From Deltaproteobacteria bacterium (lineage in GTDB: Bacteria; Desulfobacterota; DSM-4660; Desulfatiglandales; Desulfatiglandaceae): 6,583 nucleotides of DNA. Position 1 is the stretch's first letter, and the number at the start of each line of letters is the position of its first letter. Both the position numbers and the translations under genes were made by a program. The stretch lies in NCBI GenBank assembly GCA_019314425.1, contig JAFCZI010000203.1:1-6583 (forward strand). The letters are read 5' to 3'. Under the pieces are notes generated by a model. It made no database searches and had not been told where the DNA came from. It saw only the letters and a list, made by a program, of their open reading frames with translations. Of this stretch, positions 6,189-6,583 are shown piece after piece.

Positions 6189-6419
6189 ATGAGAGGACAG
6201 GGGAAATATTTCATGCGGACTTTGATAAAAAACGTAAGGGTGGCTGTTGTGGCTTTTTCCATCCTGGGGATGACCGTATCCTTCATATCGTGTGCGGATC
6301 TTCGGGAAGAACTTGATTTCTCCCAATGGCGCTACCAACCGGTTCCCAGTGGGCCACCCTCATGGGAAGAAGATTTCGGTCGACCGGATATGAGGGGTGG
6401 CGAAACACCTTTTCAATAG
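6189..6419 (+). CDS. Small putative lipoprotein of unknown function
   Basis: The 76-residue product has a basic N-terminus (RTLIKNVR), a hydrophobic stretch at about 16-34 and a lipobox-like FISC ending at Cys35, so it is predicted to be exported, lipid-modified at Cys35 and anchored in a membrane. Ala after the Cys would favour outer-membrane sorting under the E. coli rule. The mature part, 42 residues, begins CADLREELDFSQW and ends in a Pro/Gly-rich acidic segment (SGPPSWEEDFGRPDMRGG) with no recognised domain. AGGAGG lies 11 nt before ATG 6189, slightly far; ATG 6213 (Met9), with a weaker AGGGG upstream, would give a more compact signal peptide. It is divergent from the fmdB-like gene and followed by the second palindromic repeat about 50 bp downstream. 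I do not recognise the family. The signal peptide plus good ribosome binding site make it likely real despite its size. Confidence 0.7.
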   Translation: MRGQGKYFMRTLIKNVRVAVVAFSILGMTVSFISCADLREELDFSQWRYQPVPSGPPSWEEDFGRPDMRGGETPFQ

Positions 6420-6469
6420 TGAGCTTAATCGTAACTGATGGAATATATTAGCATATGATTCCAATGAAA

Positions 6470-6579
6470 GTAAATATTCGGCCAGCACCCCATCTTCGCC
6501 TATTTTGGTCTGCTCACATAGCATTAGTATGCTACGCAGTCCCAAATAGACGAATATGAAGCACTGGCCAAACATTTAC
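6470..6579. repeat. Long imperfect palindromic repeat, copy 2
   Basis: This is the second copy of the element at 5473-5583, in the same orientation. The core from CATCTTCG (6491) to CACTGGCCAAA (6573) is essentially identical to copy 1 apart from one C/T change. Terminal inversion is visible as GTAAATATTCGGCCAG at the left and CTGGCCAAACATTTAC at the right. The flanks CAATG (6462-6466) and CATTG (6579-6583) extend the inverted symmetry with a small bulge on the left. The central stem is TAGCAT / ATGCTA with loop TAGT. It lies just 3' of the lipoprotein gene and could terminate its transcript. The window ends 4 nt after it. Confidence 0.88.
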
Positions 6580-6583
6580 ATTG

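Noticed and set aside
6117..6338. 73-codon minus-strand frame opposite the lipoprotein gene
   Set aside because: No ribosome binding site or domain, and it is antisense to a frame with a lipobox and a good Shine-Dalgarno.
6464..6559. 31-codon plus-strand frame inside palindrome copy 2
   Set aside because: Entirely repeat-derived, with no ribosome binding site; a by-product of the palindrome.
5348..6583. CRISPR array, tRNA or rRNA genes
   Set aside because: The two palindromes are about 1 kb apart with no regular spacing, and no tRNA- or rRNA-like segments were seen.

Overview
The window most resembles the chromosome of a Gram-negative sulfate-reducer-type bacterium (Desulfobacterota, probably Desulfobacterales). 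This is inferred from four things: the mix of genes, a probable small selenoprotein, a small lipoprotein, and intergenic palindromic repeats of a kind I associate with that group. No ribosomal or other marker gene is present to prove the taxonomy.

Positions 5-5347 hold a tight plus-strand operon. A YhaO/SbcD/Mre11-like metallophosphoesterase overlaps by 4 nt (ATGA) with a very large YhaN/SbcC/Rad50-like coiled-coil ATPase. The pair should form a nuclease-ATPase complex acting on DNA ends or aberrant DNA structures. Directly behind it, with its Shine-Dalgarno overlapping the yhaN stop codon, lies a divergent CobA/BtuR-type corrinoid adenosyltransferase. This gene has no ATG, GTG or TTG at the expected place; an ATC sits at ideal distance from a perfect AAGGAGG.

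Positions 5348-5591 contain no convincing gene. They include the first copy (about 5473-5583) of a ~110-bp imperfect palindrome. A second, nearly identical copy in the same orientation lies at about 6470-6579 and closes the window. The two copies bracket a ~900-bp cassette.

The cassette contains two minus-strand genes and one divergent plus-strand gene. The minus-strand genes are an FmdB-family zinc-ribbon protein (6056-5838) and a small membrane protein that only appears complete if an in-frame TGA at 5660-5658 is read as selenocysteine (5744-5592, 50 residues). A stem-loop with a GG-containing apical loop starts 10 nt after that TGA and fits the general description of a bacterial SECIS element. 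The plus-strand gene (6189-6419) encodes a small putative lipoprotein of unknown function.

The most notable observations are the hidden selenoprotein with its SECIS-like hairpin, the missing canonical start of the adenosyltransferase gene, and the paired palindromic repeats placed 3' of the cassette genes.
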